A DNA stretch of 19,709 nt from DAOTVS01 sp034436375 (GTDB lineage Bacteria > Chloroflexota > Anaerolineae > SpSt-313), in assembly GCA_034436375.1 (NCBI GenBank), contig DAOTVS010000132.1, positions 1 to 19,709 on the forward strand. Reading direction: 5' to 3'. Both the position numbers and the translations under genes were made by a program. The notes under the pieces are model-generated. The model saw only the letters and a list, made by a program, of their open reading frames with translations, ran no database searches and had not been told where the DNA came from. Below are positions 8,631 through 14,975 of the stretch, in pieces (within the stretch, counting starts at the first letter, position 1; every line of letters starts with the position of its first letter).

Positions 8631-8766
8631 ACGTAAAACGTGAAACGTAATGCGTAAGGTCGCACTGCGCGGCATCTGTGGCTCTGCGCAGGGCCTGCCC
8701 AGAAAGCTCTTCTATGGAACAGCAGACCCTGCGCAATGACGGTTTTACGTTTGTCGCATTACGTCA
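8631..8766. repeat. Heptad-armed inverted-repeat element, copy 2 (after lactate dehydrogenase)
   Basis: The left arm is heptads ACGTAAA-ACGTGAA-ACGTAAT-GCGTAAG (8631-8658). The core begins GCGGCATCTGTGGCTCTGCGCAGGG. An internal stem of about 14 bp with one mismatch joins 8685-8698 to 8722-8735. The right arm (about 8736-8766) reads on the other strand as ACGTAAT-GCGACAA-ACGTAAA and reaches the stop codon of the lactate dehydrogenase gene at 8764-8766. Core similarity to copies 1 and 3 is clear only on the left side (the GTAAGG, TGCC and GCATcTGTgGCTCT positions). Confidence 0.7.
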
Positions 8767-9732
8767 GTACACCGGCTGTGGAATGGGCAGGCTATCGATC
8801 ACCTGGCGCACGATGCTTGCACTGTTGCGGAAGGCCTGTTGCTCCTCGACGCTCATCGGCACACAGAGGATGCGCCCGATCCCCTGGCGGTTGATGATCA
8901 TGGGCAGGCTCAGGCAGACGTCGCTTACGCCGTGGCAATCCCGAAGCAACCCCGATACGGAGAGCACAGTGTTCTGGTCGCGCAGAATACTCTCGACAAT
9001 GCGTTCCAGGCCAGAGGCAATAGCAAAGTAAGTGGCGCCTTTGAGCTCGATGATGCGATAGGCCGCGTCGCGCACTTGGGTGAAGATCTGAGCGAACTCT
9101 TCCTGAGTGCAGGTGCGCCCGGTCGTATTACAGAAATCCTGAATGCTCATCCCGGCGATGGTGGCCGAACTCCACAGGGGCACCTCGCTATCGCCGTGCT
9201 CGCCTACGATATAGGCGTGGGTGCTGCGCGGGTCGACGGCAAAGCGAGCGCCCAGCATATAGCGCAGGCGCGCCGTATCCAGGATAGTGCCGGCGCCAAT
9301 GACACGGTGGGCGTCAAAGCCCGAAAGGCGCCACGCCACGTAGGTCATGCTGTCCACCGGGTTGGTTGCCATGAGCAGGATGGTATCTGGCGCATAGCGC
9401 ACGACCTGGGGGATGATCTGAGCCATCACCTGGGCGTTGCGCTGCGCCAGTTGCGTGCGTGTCTCTCCCGGCTTTTGGGCGGCCCCGGCGGCGATCACGA
9501 CGACAGCCGCCCCCGCACAATCTGCATAGTCACCGGAGCGGATGTTGATGGGCCGGTGGAACGGCATCGCATGGTTCAGATCCATCGCCTCGCCCTCGGC
9601 GCGTGGCCGGTTCACATCGATCAGGATGATCTCCGGCGTCAGACCGCTGGCGAGCAGGGCGTAGCCAAAGGTCGACCCGACCATGCCCGCGCCGATGATG
9701 GCGACTTTGGGCCTGCTTGCAGTCTGTTGCAC
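8764..9732 (-). CDS. ldh: L-lactate dehydrogenase
   Basis: An NAD-dependent cytoplasmic dehydrogenase reducing pyruvate to L-lactate. The 322-residue protein has the Rossmann motif GAGMVGSTFGYALL (14-27), the mobile-loop segment QKPGETR (86-92), ATNPVD (122-127), IGAGTILDTARLR (145-157) and the catalytic-His block GEHGDSEVP (177-185). Gln at the loop position before KPGETR points to lactate; malate enzymes of this superfamily have Arg there. Strain-level specificity remains an inference. The GTG start at 9732 is chosen because a full AAGGAGG lies 7 bases upstream. An in-frame ATG farther up sits inside a hairpin and lacks a ribosome site. It lies downstream of pfk in the same direction, so co-transcription through the intervening inverted repeats is possible. 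Confidence 0.93.
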   Translation of the reverse strand: MQQTASRPKVAIIGAGMVGSTFGYALLASGLTPEIILIDVNRPRAEGEAMDLNHAMPFHRPINIRSGDYADCAGAAVVVIAAGAAQKPGETRTQLAQRNAQVMAQIIPQVVRYAPDTILLMATNPVDSMTYVAWRLSGFDAHRVIGAGTILDTARLRYMLGARFAVDPRSTHAYIVGEHGDSEVPLWSSATIAGMSIQDFCNTTGRTCTQEEFAQIFTQVRDAAYRIIELKGATYFAIASGLERIVESILRDQNTVLSVSGLLRDCHGVSDVCLSLPMIINRQGIGRILCVPMSVEEQQAFRNSASIVRQVIDSLPIPQPVY

Positions 9733-9754
9733 TGCTTTTCCTCCTTGTGAAACA

Positions 9755-9798
9755 GTTAACCATGGGGAGGCGATGCAAGATCGCCCACCCATGGTTAC
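9755..9798 (-). promoter_or_regulatory. Hairpin in the lactate dehydrogenase leader
   Basis: An inverted repeat joins 9755-9774 to 9780-9798: about 18 pairs around a 5-base loop, with one bulge and one mismatch, both arms containing CCATGG. It ends about 22 bases upstream of the GTG start codon and just before its AAGGAGG. It could be an operator, an attenuator-like leader structure, or the end of pfk transcription. The sequence does not decide between them. Confidence 0.5.
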
Positions 9799-9812
9799 CC
9801 GCTTCCGGAGGG

Positions 9813-9947
9813 ACAACTCATGGGAACTCGTAGGAACTCATGGGAACTCACGGATTGGCTGCAACCGCGACAGGATTACACCTGATCCAACTCTGGCAAG
9901 AACTCCCGCGAGTTCCTATGAGCTCCTACGAGTTCCTATGAGTTCTA
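9813..9947. repeat. Inverted repeat with decamer-array arms after pfk
   Basis: The left arm (about 9813-9853) is four direct units of AACTCATGGG/AACTCGTAGG. The right arm (about 9908-9947) is the same array inverted, with few mismatches over about 38 bases, giving a very long potential stem around a loop of about 55 bases. The right arm starts inside the pfk stop codon. The architecture resembles the heptad-armed elements but with a 10-base unit and an unrelated sequence. Confidence 0.85.
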
Positions 9948-10916
9948 CCGTGCCAGGATCTGTGCCATCTCAAACAGGCGCAGGTCGAGGGTCTTTTTGC
10001 TGGCAAAGACCTCTTCCAGGGGGACCGTCTTGACCTCGCCGGCCTGCAGCACCTGGAGCACCCCCGTCTCGCCCCGCTGCAGCGTCTCGATGGCTGCAGC
10101 GCCAAAGCGTGTCGCCAACAAACGGTCAAAAGCGCTGGGTGTACCGCCACGCTGGACGTGGCCCAGCGTCGTCACACGCAGCTCAAAGCCCAGCTCCTCG
10201 CCGTGCTCCTTGAAATAGTGGGCAATCGCGTCGGCGCCATAGGTAGCGCCCTCCGCCACCACGGCGATGGCGTGCTTTTTGCCGCGCTCATATGCCTCAC
10301 GCAGTTGGTGGGCCAGGTCCTCGGGGCCGATCTCCACTTCAGGGATGACAATGGCCTCGGCGCCGCCCGCAATACCGGCCATCAGCGCCAGGTAGCCGCT
10401 CTTGCGCCCCATCACCTCTACCAGGAAAGCACGCTGGTGAGATGATGCGGTCACCCGCAACCGGTCGATGGCCTCCAGGGCAATATTCATGGCCGTGTCT
10501 ACGCCGATCGAGATATCGGTGCAGGGCAGATCATTGTCGATGGTCGAGGCAATGCCTACCACGGGAAAGCCCTGGCGCATAATGGCTGTCGCCCCCGATT
10601 GGGACCCATTGCCGCCGATAATCACCAGGGCCTCTATCCCCTCACGTTCCAGGTTGCCGATGCCCTTGCGCACGCCTTCCGGGGTCTTGAATTCTTCGCT
10701 GCGTGCGCTGCCGAGCATGGTGCCGCCCTGTTGGATAATACCGCCCACACTGCGCAACGTGAGCGGCTGGAACTCGGCGTCGATGAGCCCGGCATAACCG
10801 TGATAGACGCCAATAACTTGCATCCCCGCCTGGATACCGACACGAACGACGGCGCGAATAGCGGCATTCATGCCAGGGGCATCGCCCCCACTGGTCAATA
10901 CGGCGATACGCTTCAT
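9945..10916 (-). CDS. pfkA: ATP-type 6-phosphofructokinase with an Asp103-to-Asn change
   Basis: Phosphorylates fructose 6-phosphate to fructose 1,6-bisphosphate in glycolysis. The 323 residues align well with the E. coli PfkA numbering: GGDAPGMNA at 10-18, GGNGS at 101-105, TIDND at 125-129 with the catalytic Asp127, Arg162 and MGR at 169-171. A downstream GHVQRGG block contributes to substrate binding. Gly104, and Ser rather than Lys at 124, argue for ATP rather than pyrophosphate as donor. Position 103, Asp in E. coli PfkA where it helps bind Mg, is Asn here. The ATG at 10914-10916 has GGAGGG 6 bases upstream. The longer frame to 11096 runs into repeat copy 3. An extended -10 promoter lies just upstream. 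Confidence 0.95.
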   Translation of the reverse strand: MKRIAVLTSGGDAPGMNAAIRAVVRVGIQAGMQVIGVYHGYAGLIDAEFQPLTLRSVGGIIQQGGTMLGSARSEEFKTPEGVRKGIGNLEREGIEALVIIGGNGSQSGATAIMRQGFPVVGIASTIDNDLPCTDISIGVDTAMNIALEAIDRLRVTASSHQRAFLVEVMGRKSGYLALMAGIAGGAEAIVIPEVEIGPEDLAHQLREAYERGKKHAIAVVAEGATYGADAIAHYFKEHGEELGFELRVTTLGHVQRGGTPSAFDRLLATRFGAAAIETLQRGETGVLQVLQAGEVKTVPLEEVFASKKTLDLRLFEMAQILAR

Positions 10917-10957
10917 CAGTTTCCCTCCAGATTGTACGGTCCCTCGCCGCTGAGCCA

Positions 10958-10966
10958 AGTATAGCA
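10958..10966 (-). promoter_or_regulatory. Extended -10 promoter of pfkA
   Basis: On the minus strand the sequence is TGCTATACT, an extended -10 element about 42 bases upstream of the start codon. No convincing -35 is visible. Confidence 0.45.
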
Positions 10967-11019
10967 CGGCATAGCCCCCAGCGCTAGCCAGAGGCACGCG
11001 GCAAAAAGCATGCCAAGAG

Positions 11020-11135
11020 ACGTAATCCGTAAGGCCGCCATTTCGGCACGCCCGATGCTGCACACTTGCCGGGACGGGCGCTACGAAAAGCAGCACATGC
11101 CGCGAAGCGACGACCTTACGAATTACGGATTACGC
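11020..11135. repeat. Heptad-armed inverted-repeat element, copy 3 (after the URO-D gene)
   Basis: The left arm is ACGTAAT-CCGTAAG (11020-11033). The core runs from GCCGCCATTTCGGCACGCCC to CACATGCCGCGAAGCGACGA. The right arm CCTTAC-GAATTAC-GGATTACG ends near 11135. Read in reverse complement the core matches copy 1 (GCATrTGyrGCTyTTCGTAGCG pattern), so this copy is inverted relative to it. The right arm supplies the last three codons and the stop of the URO-D gene. Confidence 0.8.
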
Positions 11136-12241
11136 CTTGCCTCCTCCAAATACGCCAGGCAATTCTCGACCTTGCACCCCTCATGGAGCTCGGTAGAGGA
11201 GCCCAGGATCAGGCGGCCGTGCTGGGCGTGGGCATCACGAATGAGGCGGCGGACCTCCGCCCGAACCTGATCGGGGGTGCCAAAGGGCAAAAGCTCGGTT
11301 GCGTCGAGGCCACCGACGGGCACCAGGTGCGGCGCACGGCGGCGGATTTCATCAATCGTCGTGCCCGCGCCCGCTTCGACCGGGTTGAGGCCGTCGATGC
11401 CACAGGCCACCAGGTCATCGAGAACGGGCAGAATATTGCCGTCGGAATGGTACACGGCCCAGAGCCCGCGCTCGTGCAGCAGATCCACAATCTGCCGCAG
11501 GTGGGGGAAGAGCCAGCGCCGCAGCAGGGCTGGTGAGAACATGGGGCCGTTCTTGTAGGCGATATCGGCATACACCAGGGCTACGGGTGAAAGGGCAGGG
11601 TCCGCCGTGGCGCGCAGGAAGCGTAGCTCGCGCTCGTGCAGCATCTCCAGCCAATCGCCGGTCAGCACAGGGGCCTCGGCTAGAAGGTAGATCAGCCCCT
11701 GCAGCCCAAATACAGTGGTGAGCGCGGTGTTCAGGGCCAGGCTGGGTGTGGAATGGAAATAGACCGTATCGCCGATGACCGACTGGATAAAGGCCGCGTT
11801 GCCGCGGAACCCTGCGACATCGGGCTCGCCATCCCGGAAGAGGGCATAGCTGGCCCAGGGCTCGATCTCACCGCGCAGGTCGTGCCGGATATACGCCATC
11901 ATATCCTGCACCGAGCCAAAGGGCCGCTCACACAGCCACGATGTCCAGCGCTCATAGCGCCGCCCGAAGCCGCGTTCGTCGCGTTCCAGGCGGGGCGTTT
12001 GGGGCACCATGGTCAGCAGGGCACTGGTAAGGTCCAGGGAGCGCTGCACCGCCAGGCCGGCAGCCTCCAGCGCGGGGGTGAGGCGGAGATCGGTATGGTC
12101 CTGTGCCGGGAGCTCGGCACGGCCGCTGAGATGGATGATCAGGCGCTCGTTGGTCAAGACGTCGTGGAGGGGGACACGGTCGGTGGGCTGGCCGCGAAAA
12201 GTCGCTTCGATCCGCTCGCGCTTGGTCATTGAGTGGGGCAT
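11123..12241 (-). CDS. URO-D superfamily protein (uroporphyrinogen decarboxylase/cobamide methyltransferase-like)
   Basis: A 372-residue TIM-barrel-type protein of the uroporphyrinogen decarboxylase superfamily. The N-terminus MTKRERIEATFRGQPTDRVP is the usual opening of this group. The block YHSDGNILPVLDDLVACGIDG followed by LNPVE and later GSSTELHEGC is typical of the branch that includes corrinoid-dependent methyltransferases rather than heme-biosynthetic HemE. No corrinoid protein gene is nearby, so the substrate is unknown. The start at 12241 has AGGAG 7 bases upstream; a second ATG at 12229 is less well placed. The final residues R-N-P and the TAA come from heptads of repeat copy 3, so the native C-terminus may have been altered. 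A minus-strand TGGTAAAAT stands upstream. Confidence 0.85.
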   Translation of the reverse strand: MPHSMTKRERIEATFRGQPTDRVPLHDVLTNERLIIHLSGRAELPAQDHTDLRLTPALEAAGLAVQRSLDLTSALLTMVPQTPRLERDERGFGRRYERWTSWLCERPFGSVQDMMAYIRHDLRGEIEPWASYALFRDGEPDVAGFRGNAAFIQSVIGDTVYFHSTPSLALNTALTTVFGLQGLIYLLAEAPVLTGDWLEMLHERELRFLRATADPALSPVALVYADIAYKNGPMFSPALLRRWLFPHLRQIVDLLHERGLWAVYHSDGNILPVLDDLVACGIDGLNPVEAGAGTTIDEIRRRAPHLVPVGGLDATELLPFGTPDQVRAEVRRLIRDAHAQHGRLILGSSTELHEGCKVENCLAYLEEARRNP

Positions 12242-12278
12242 GCACAGGCTCCTATTAAAGGCACAATCATGGTTGGCG

Positions 12279-12287
12279 ATTTTACCA
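12279..12287 (-). promoter_or_regulatory. Possible extended -10 promoter of the URO-D gene
   Basis: Read on the minus strand the sequence is TGGTAAAAT, about 38 bases upstream of the start codon. The -35 region is poor. It lies downstream of the long hairpin that would insulate it from phoU. Confidence 0.35.
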
Positions 12288-12354
12288 CGAACTGGCGCTC
12301 TTGCGTAGTGCAGCGCAGCGGCGGGACGTCTACCGCAGAGAGGCTGTTGGAACC

Positions 12355-12431
12355 TTGGCCATAGCAAAGAAGGCGATCCTCTGGGCGGGCAAAATGCCCG
12401 CCCAGAGGATCGCCTTCTTTGCTATGGCCAA
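12355..12431. terminator. Perfect 37-bp hairpin after phoU
   Basis: Positions 12355-12391 and 12395-12431 are exact reverse complements around a loop AAA. The GC-rich inner stem is flanked by AAAGAAGG on one side and CCTTCTTT on the other, so each strand offers a T-rich run after a strong stem, compatible with bidirectional termination. It starts one base after the phoU stop codon. The perfect length exceeds what intrinsic termination needs. Confidence 0.8.
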
Positions 12432-12432
12432 C

Positions 12433-13116
12433 TCACCCTGCAGAGGGCTGTGTGGGCCCTGAAAGATCCAGCTCTTTCATCTCGCCGGTGACCATAAAGA
12501 TCACGCGCTCACAAATGTTGGTGACCCGGTCGGCAAAACGCTCGATATTGTGGGTGATCCAGAGGAGCAGCGTGGCCTGGTTGATGGTGCGCGGGTCGGC
12601 CAACATAAAGCCCAGAAGCTCGTGGTAGATCTGATCATAGTAGGCGTCGATCTCGTCATCCCGGGCGGCCAGCTTGCGCGCCGCTTCGGCATCGTGGCGC
12701 ACAAAGGCGTCCATCGACTCGCGCAGCATGGCGACCGACTTGGCCGCCATGATGGGGATATCGACCAGGGGCTTGATCAGCGGCTCATCGCCTAACATAA
12801 TCGTGATCTTGTCGATGCCCTTGGCATAATCGGCCAGGCGCTCCAGGTTGGAGGTGATATCGAGCACGGCCGCCAGCACGCGCAGGTCACTGGCCATCGG
12901 CTGCTGCGTGGCAATGAGGAGCAGGCACTTTTCCTCCAGCGCAAAGCGGCGCTCGTTGATCGCGATATCCTCGCCGATGCGCTCCTGCGCCCGCGTCACG
13001 TCGCGCGCCAACAGCGCAGAGATTGCCTCGTCCATGGCCTTTTCCACCATCGAGCCCATCGTCAGCATATCGTCCTGCAATTGGCTCAGTTCCCGATCGA
13101 AAGCCTGTCTGGTCAT
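12433..13116 (-). CDS. phoU: Phosphate signalling/transport regulator PhoU
   Basis: A cytoplasmic helical-bundle protein that in known systems links the Pst phosphate transporter to the PhoR/PhoB response. Its 227 residues contain two PhoU repeats (about 10-105 and 120-215). They carry the metal-binding style acidic segments ALLARDVTRAQERIGEDIAI and EAARKLAARDDEIDAYYDQI, and each repeat has an ITxNLERLADYAKGI or ITHNIERFADRVTNI helix. The start at 13116 has AAGGAG directly abutting and AAGGGG slightly farther up. No pst or pho regulator genes lie beside it in this window, so it is an orphan here. A TATAAT stands upstream and a perfect hairpin downstream, suggesting a single-gene transcript. 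Confidence 0.94.
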   Translation of the reverse strand: MTRQAFDRELSQLQDDMLTMGSMVEKAMDEAISALLARDVTRAQERIGEDIAINERRFALEEKCLLLIATQQPMASDLRVLAAVLDITSNLERLADYAKGIDKITIMLGDEPLIKPLVDIPIMAAKSVAMLRESMDAFVRHDAEAARKLAARDDEIDAYYDQIYHELLGFMLADPRTINQATLLLWITHNIERFADRVTNICERVIFMVTGEMKELDLSGPTQPSAG

Positions 13117-13173
13117 CTCCTTGCCCCTTGTCCCATGGCCTGCCCGGCGGCAACCCGTTTACTGCCTGCCATT

Positions 13174-13179
13174 ATTATA
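13174..13179 (-). promoter_or_regulatory. Probable -10 element of phoU
   Basis: A perfect TATAAT on the minus strand lies about 58 bases upstream of the phoU start codon. The -35 region (CTGTAC, 18 bases away) is weak. It sits in the short gap between phoU and the secreted-protein gene. Confidence 0.45.
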
Positions 13180-13204
13180 CACCTTTAAAGAAATGCGGTA
13201 CAGT

Positions 13205-14539
13205 CTAGGGTATATAACCCACCATGCGGCCATCCGTTGTAAAGGCGCCGCAGGGGCAGTTGGCAGGCGCCGCCGGAGCGCGCTGGACAGAGGGCAGGTA
13301 GATGTGCCACGGGTAGGAGGGCGCCACAGCGGCGGGCAGCGCCTGCGTGCCCGGCTGCCAGTTGGTATCGGCCATTTTGAGGGGCACATAGCTGAAGGAA
13401 GCGCTTGCCGGGTCGACGCTCAGGTAGATGATCTGCATCGGCATGACCGCATCGTGGATCTGCGCCAGGGTCGAGTCGGAGCAGTTGCCGGTAGTAAAAC
13501 AATTGCTATAGGGCATGCCGGCCGGCAGCACGACCTCGGGCGGGGTGAGCAGGTTCAGATCGTGCAGCACGCTCAGGTACGGCCCCGCCGACTGGTCCGC
13601 ATCCTGCCAGCCCACATTGAGCGGGATGGGCCCCGAGTACATCATGTCTTTCGTGAGCATGCCTTGCCCGGGCGAAAGGCGCACGGTGCCACCCACGGGC
13701 CGGCTGCGGTTGGCGGGGTCGGTGTGGTAGGGGTCGCCGGGCGAGGGGGGGTAGATCACGCCGATATAATCGGCCCCCGCCGGCACCTGCAGGGAGATGC
13801 GCGCATGGCGGTCGCCATAACGCGCCTCCAGTTGGCCCATCAACGGCGTAAAGGCGCCCATCGACCCTGGCCCGATATAGGTCTGCCAGGTCGCATTCTG
13901 TGTGCCCAGATAATGCACGCGCGGGCGGTTGGTGGTATGCACGGTAAAGACGGCTGTAAGCTGCGGATAGTCGCCGTAGACCTGCATGCTGCCGCCGAAA
14001 TTGGCCGGCAGGCGCAGGCCGTCGGTGCCGAACTGCAGCGGGTTGACCTGCCACTGGTTGTAGCGCACATACTCACCCGCGCCGGCCAGGGGCTGCACCA
14101 GGGCCGGGTCGCGCAGAAAGACGAACTTGATCTGGCTGGTCATGTCCTGCGAGCCCTGGTAGACGCGCACCCAGCTCTCCGGCACGGCCGTGCCCCAGTT
14201 GTCATAGTGGGGCGTCTGGCCCAGGGTGCTGAGGTCGGTCAGGGGCGCGCCATGGAGCCAATCGGGGTGACTCACCCGCGGGTAGAGCTGCACGGTGATG
14301 CGCAGCGTATCGCCCGAGACGGTGCAAGAGTCGTAGATGGCCAGCCCCGCATTGTCGCTGCAGACGATCATGCCCTTGAGCACGCTATCGGGCACCTGGC
14401 CGGCCAGGTCTGTGATGCTCAGCGCCCGGGGCTCCAACCATGCCGGCCCGGCGGCAGCAGCAGGAAAGGCAAAGGCCAGGCAGAGCAAGAGGGAGGCGGC
14501 AATCAGCAGCAAACGGGAGGGGATCCTTGCGGCAAGCAT
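13205..14539 (-). CDS. Secreted protein of unknown function with IYLPSVQR segment
   Basis: A 444-residue exported protein I cannot assign to a family. It begins with a clear signal peptide (MLAARIPSRLLLIAASLLLC..., cleavage likely after the AAAA at about 27-30). The mature part is rich in Tyr, Trp, Pro and Gly with beta-strand-like segments. It has one probable disulfide region early (IVCSDNAGLAIYDSC) and Cys pairs late (NCFTTGNC, NCPC). Near the end (about 413-420) stands IYLPSVQR, the type of segment seen near the C-termini of many Chloroflexota exoproteins. No catalytic motif is evident. The start at 14539 is chosen for the signal peptide and a GGAG 4 bases upstream; a longer frame to 14611 adds a non-signal-like prefix. 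A good promoter stands about 130 bases upstream. Confidence 0.8.
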   Translation of the reverse strand: MLAARIPSRLLLIAASLLLCLAFAFPAAAAGPAWLEPRALSITDLAGQVPDSVLKGMIVCSDNAGLAIYDSCTVSGDTLRITVQLYPRVSHPDWLHGAPLTDLSTLGQTPHYDNWGTAVPESWVRVYQGSQDMTSQIKFVFLRDPALVQPLAGAGEYVRYNQWQVNPLQFGTDGLRLPANFGGSMQVYGDYPQLTAVFTVHTTNRPRVHYLGTQNATWQTYIGPGSMGAFTPLMGQLEARYGDRHARISLQVPAGADYIGVIYPPSPGDPYHTDPANRSRPVGGTVRLSPGQGMLTKDMMYSGPIPLNVGWQDADQSAGPYLSVLHDLNLLTPPEVVLPAGMPYSNCFTTGNCSDSTLAQIHDAVMPMQIIYLSVDPASASFSYVPLKMADTNWQPGTQALPAAVAPSYPWHIYLPSVQRAPAAPANCPCGAFTTDGRMVGYIP

Positions 14540-14667
14540 GGCACTCCATTCCTGGTTTGCAGGCAGCGCACGGGGGCGGGAGGGGTGAATGCGGCAGCGC
14601 TCGCTCGCCATTGAGCACGGCGAGGCAGAGCCGCTCCGGCGCAGGGCAGATAGCGTACAATGAGCTC

Positions 14668-14696
14668 ATTATAGCATGGCAGGAAGGCCTGGGCAA
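14668..14696 (-). promoter_or_regulatory. Promoter of the secreted-protein gene
   Basis: On the minus strand TTGCCC (14696-14691) and a perfect TATAAT (14673-14668) are separated by 17 bases. The palindrome TGAGCTCA (14661-14668) lies at the transcription start and could be an operator. The leader to the start codon is about 120 bases. Confidence 0.6.
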
Positions 14697-14914
14697 AGCG
14701 CCGGCTTAGCCAGCATGACGTGCCGGCTGCCGGGTTACACGCGGTACACAAGCCTGGCGCGGCCCCTTTTGAGATGGAGAGGATGTAGAGGTACACCCTT
14801 TCCACCACCATAGCCGGCATCCTCGTGTCTGGCTCACGGGGTTCCAAGGACCAAGGGCACGGCAGCCATACCAACCAGGAGCATAGCGCTTCGGCAAGAT
14901 TTGCACAATACGGC
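14697..14914. other. Divergent intergenic region, no gene seen
   Basis: This is the middle of a 436-base gap between divergent genes. It contains repeated GCCGGC palindromes near 14700-14735 but no convincing open frame with a ribosome site. Frames crossing it lack any recognisable protein pattern. It marks the left border of the lower-GC accessory segment. Confidence 0.5.
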
Positions 14915-14943
14915 TTGCCAATGCGGAACAAATGTGCTATACT
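14915..14943 (+). promoter_or_regulatory. Strong promoter of the DUF488/GIY-YIG operon
   Basis: TTGCCA (14915-14920), 17 bases, then TATACT (14938-14943) preceded by TGC, making it also an extended -10. Transcription would start near 14950, giving a leader of about 25 bases before the ATG at 14976. Confidence 0.75.
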
Positions 14944-14975
14944 CATCTGCACACATTGCACTGGAGGCTAGCCGT

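Noticed and set aside
7412..8650. 412-residue + strand open frame opposite the parvulin gene
   Set aside because: The minus strand encodes a complete signal peptide, lipobox and parvulin domain; the + frame is rich in low-complexity Gly/Leu text without motifs.
8764..9732. Malate dehydrogenase
   Set aside because: The loop residue before KPGETR is Gln rather than Arg, favouring lactate; the HGDSEVP block fits either.
9733..9816. Longer lactate dehydrogenase start inside the leader
   Set aside because: The upstream in-frame codons lie in a hairpin without a Shine-Dalgarno site, whereas GTG 9732 has a perfect AAGGAGG.
11123..12241. hemE, uroporphyrinogen decarboxylase of heme synthesis
   Set aside because: The YHSDGN and LNPVE blocks fit the wider superfamily, and HemE-typical N-terminal motifs were not seen, so no gene symbol was given.
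12848..14614. 588-residue + strand open frame opposite phoU and the secreted-protein gene
   Set aside because: It spans two well-supported minus-strand genes, has His/Arg/Gly-rich composition typical of antisense frames in GC-rich DNA and shows no motif.
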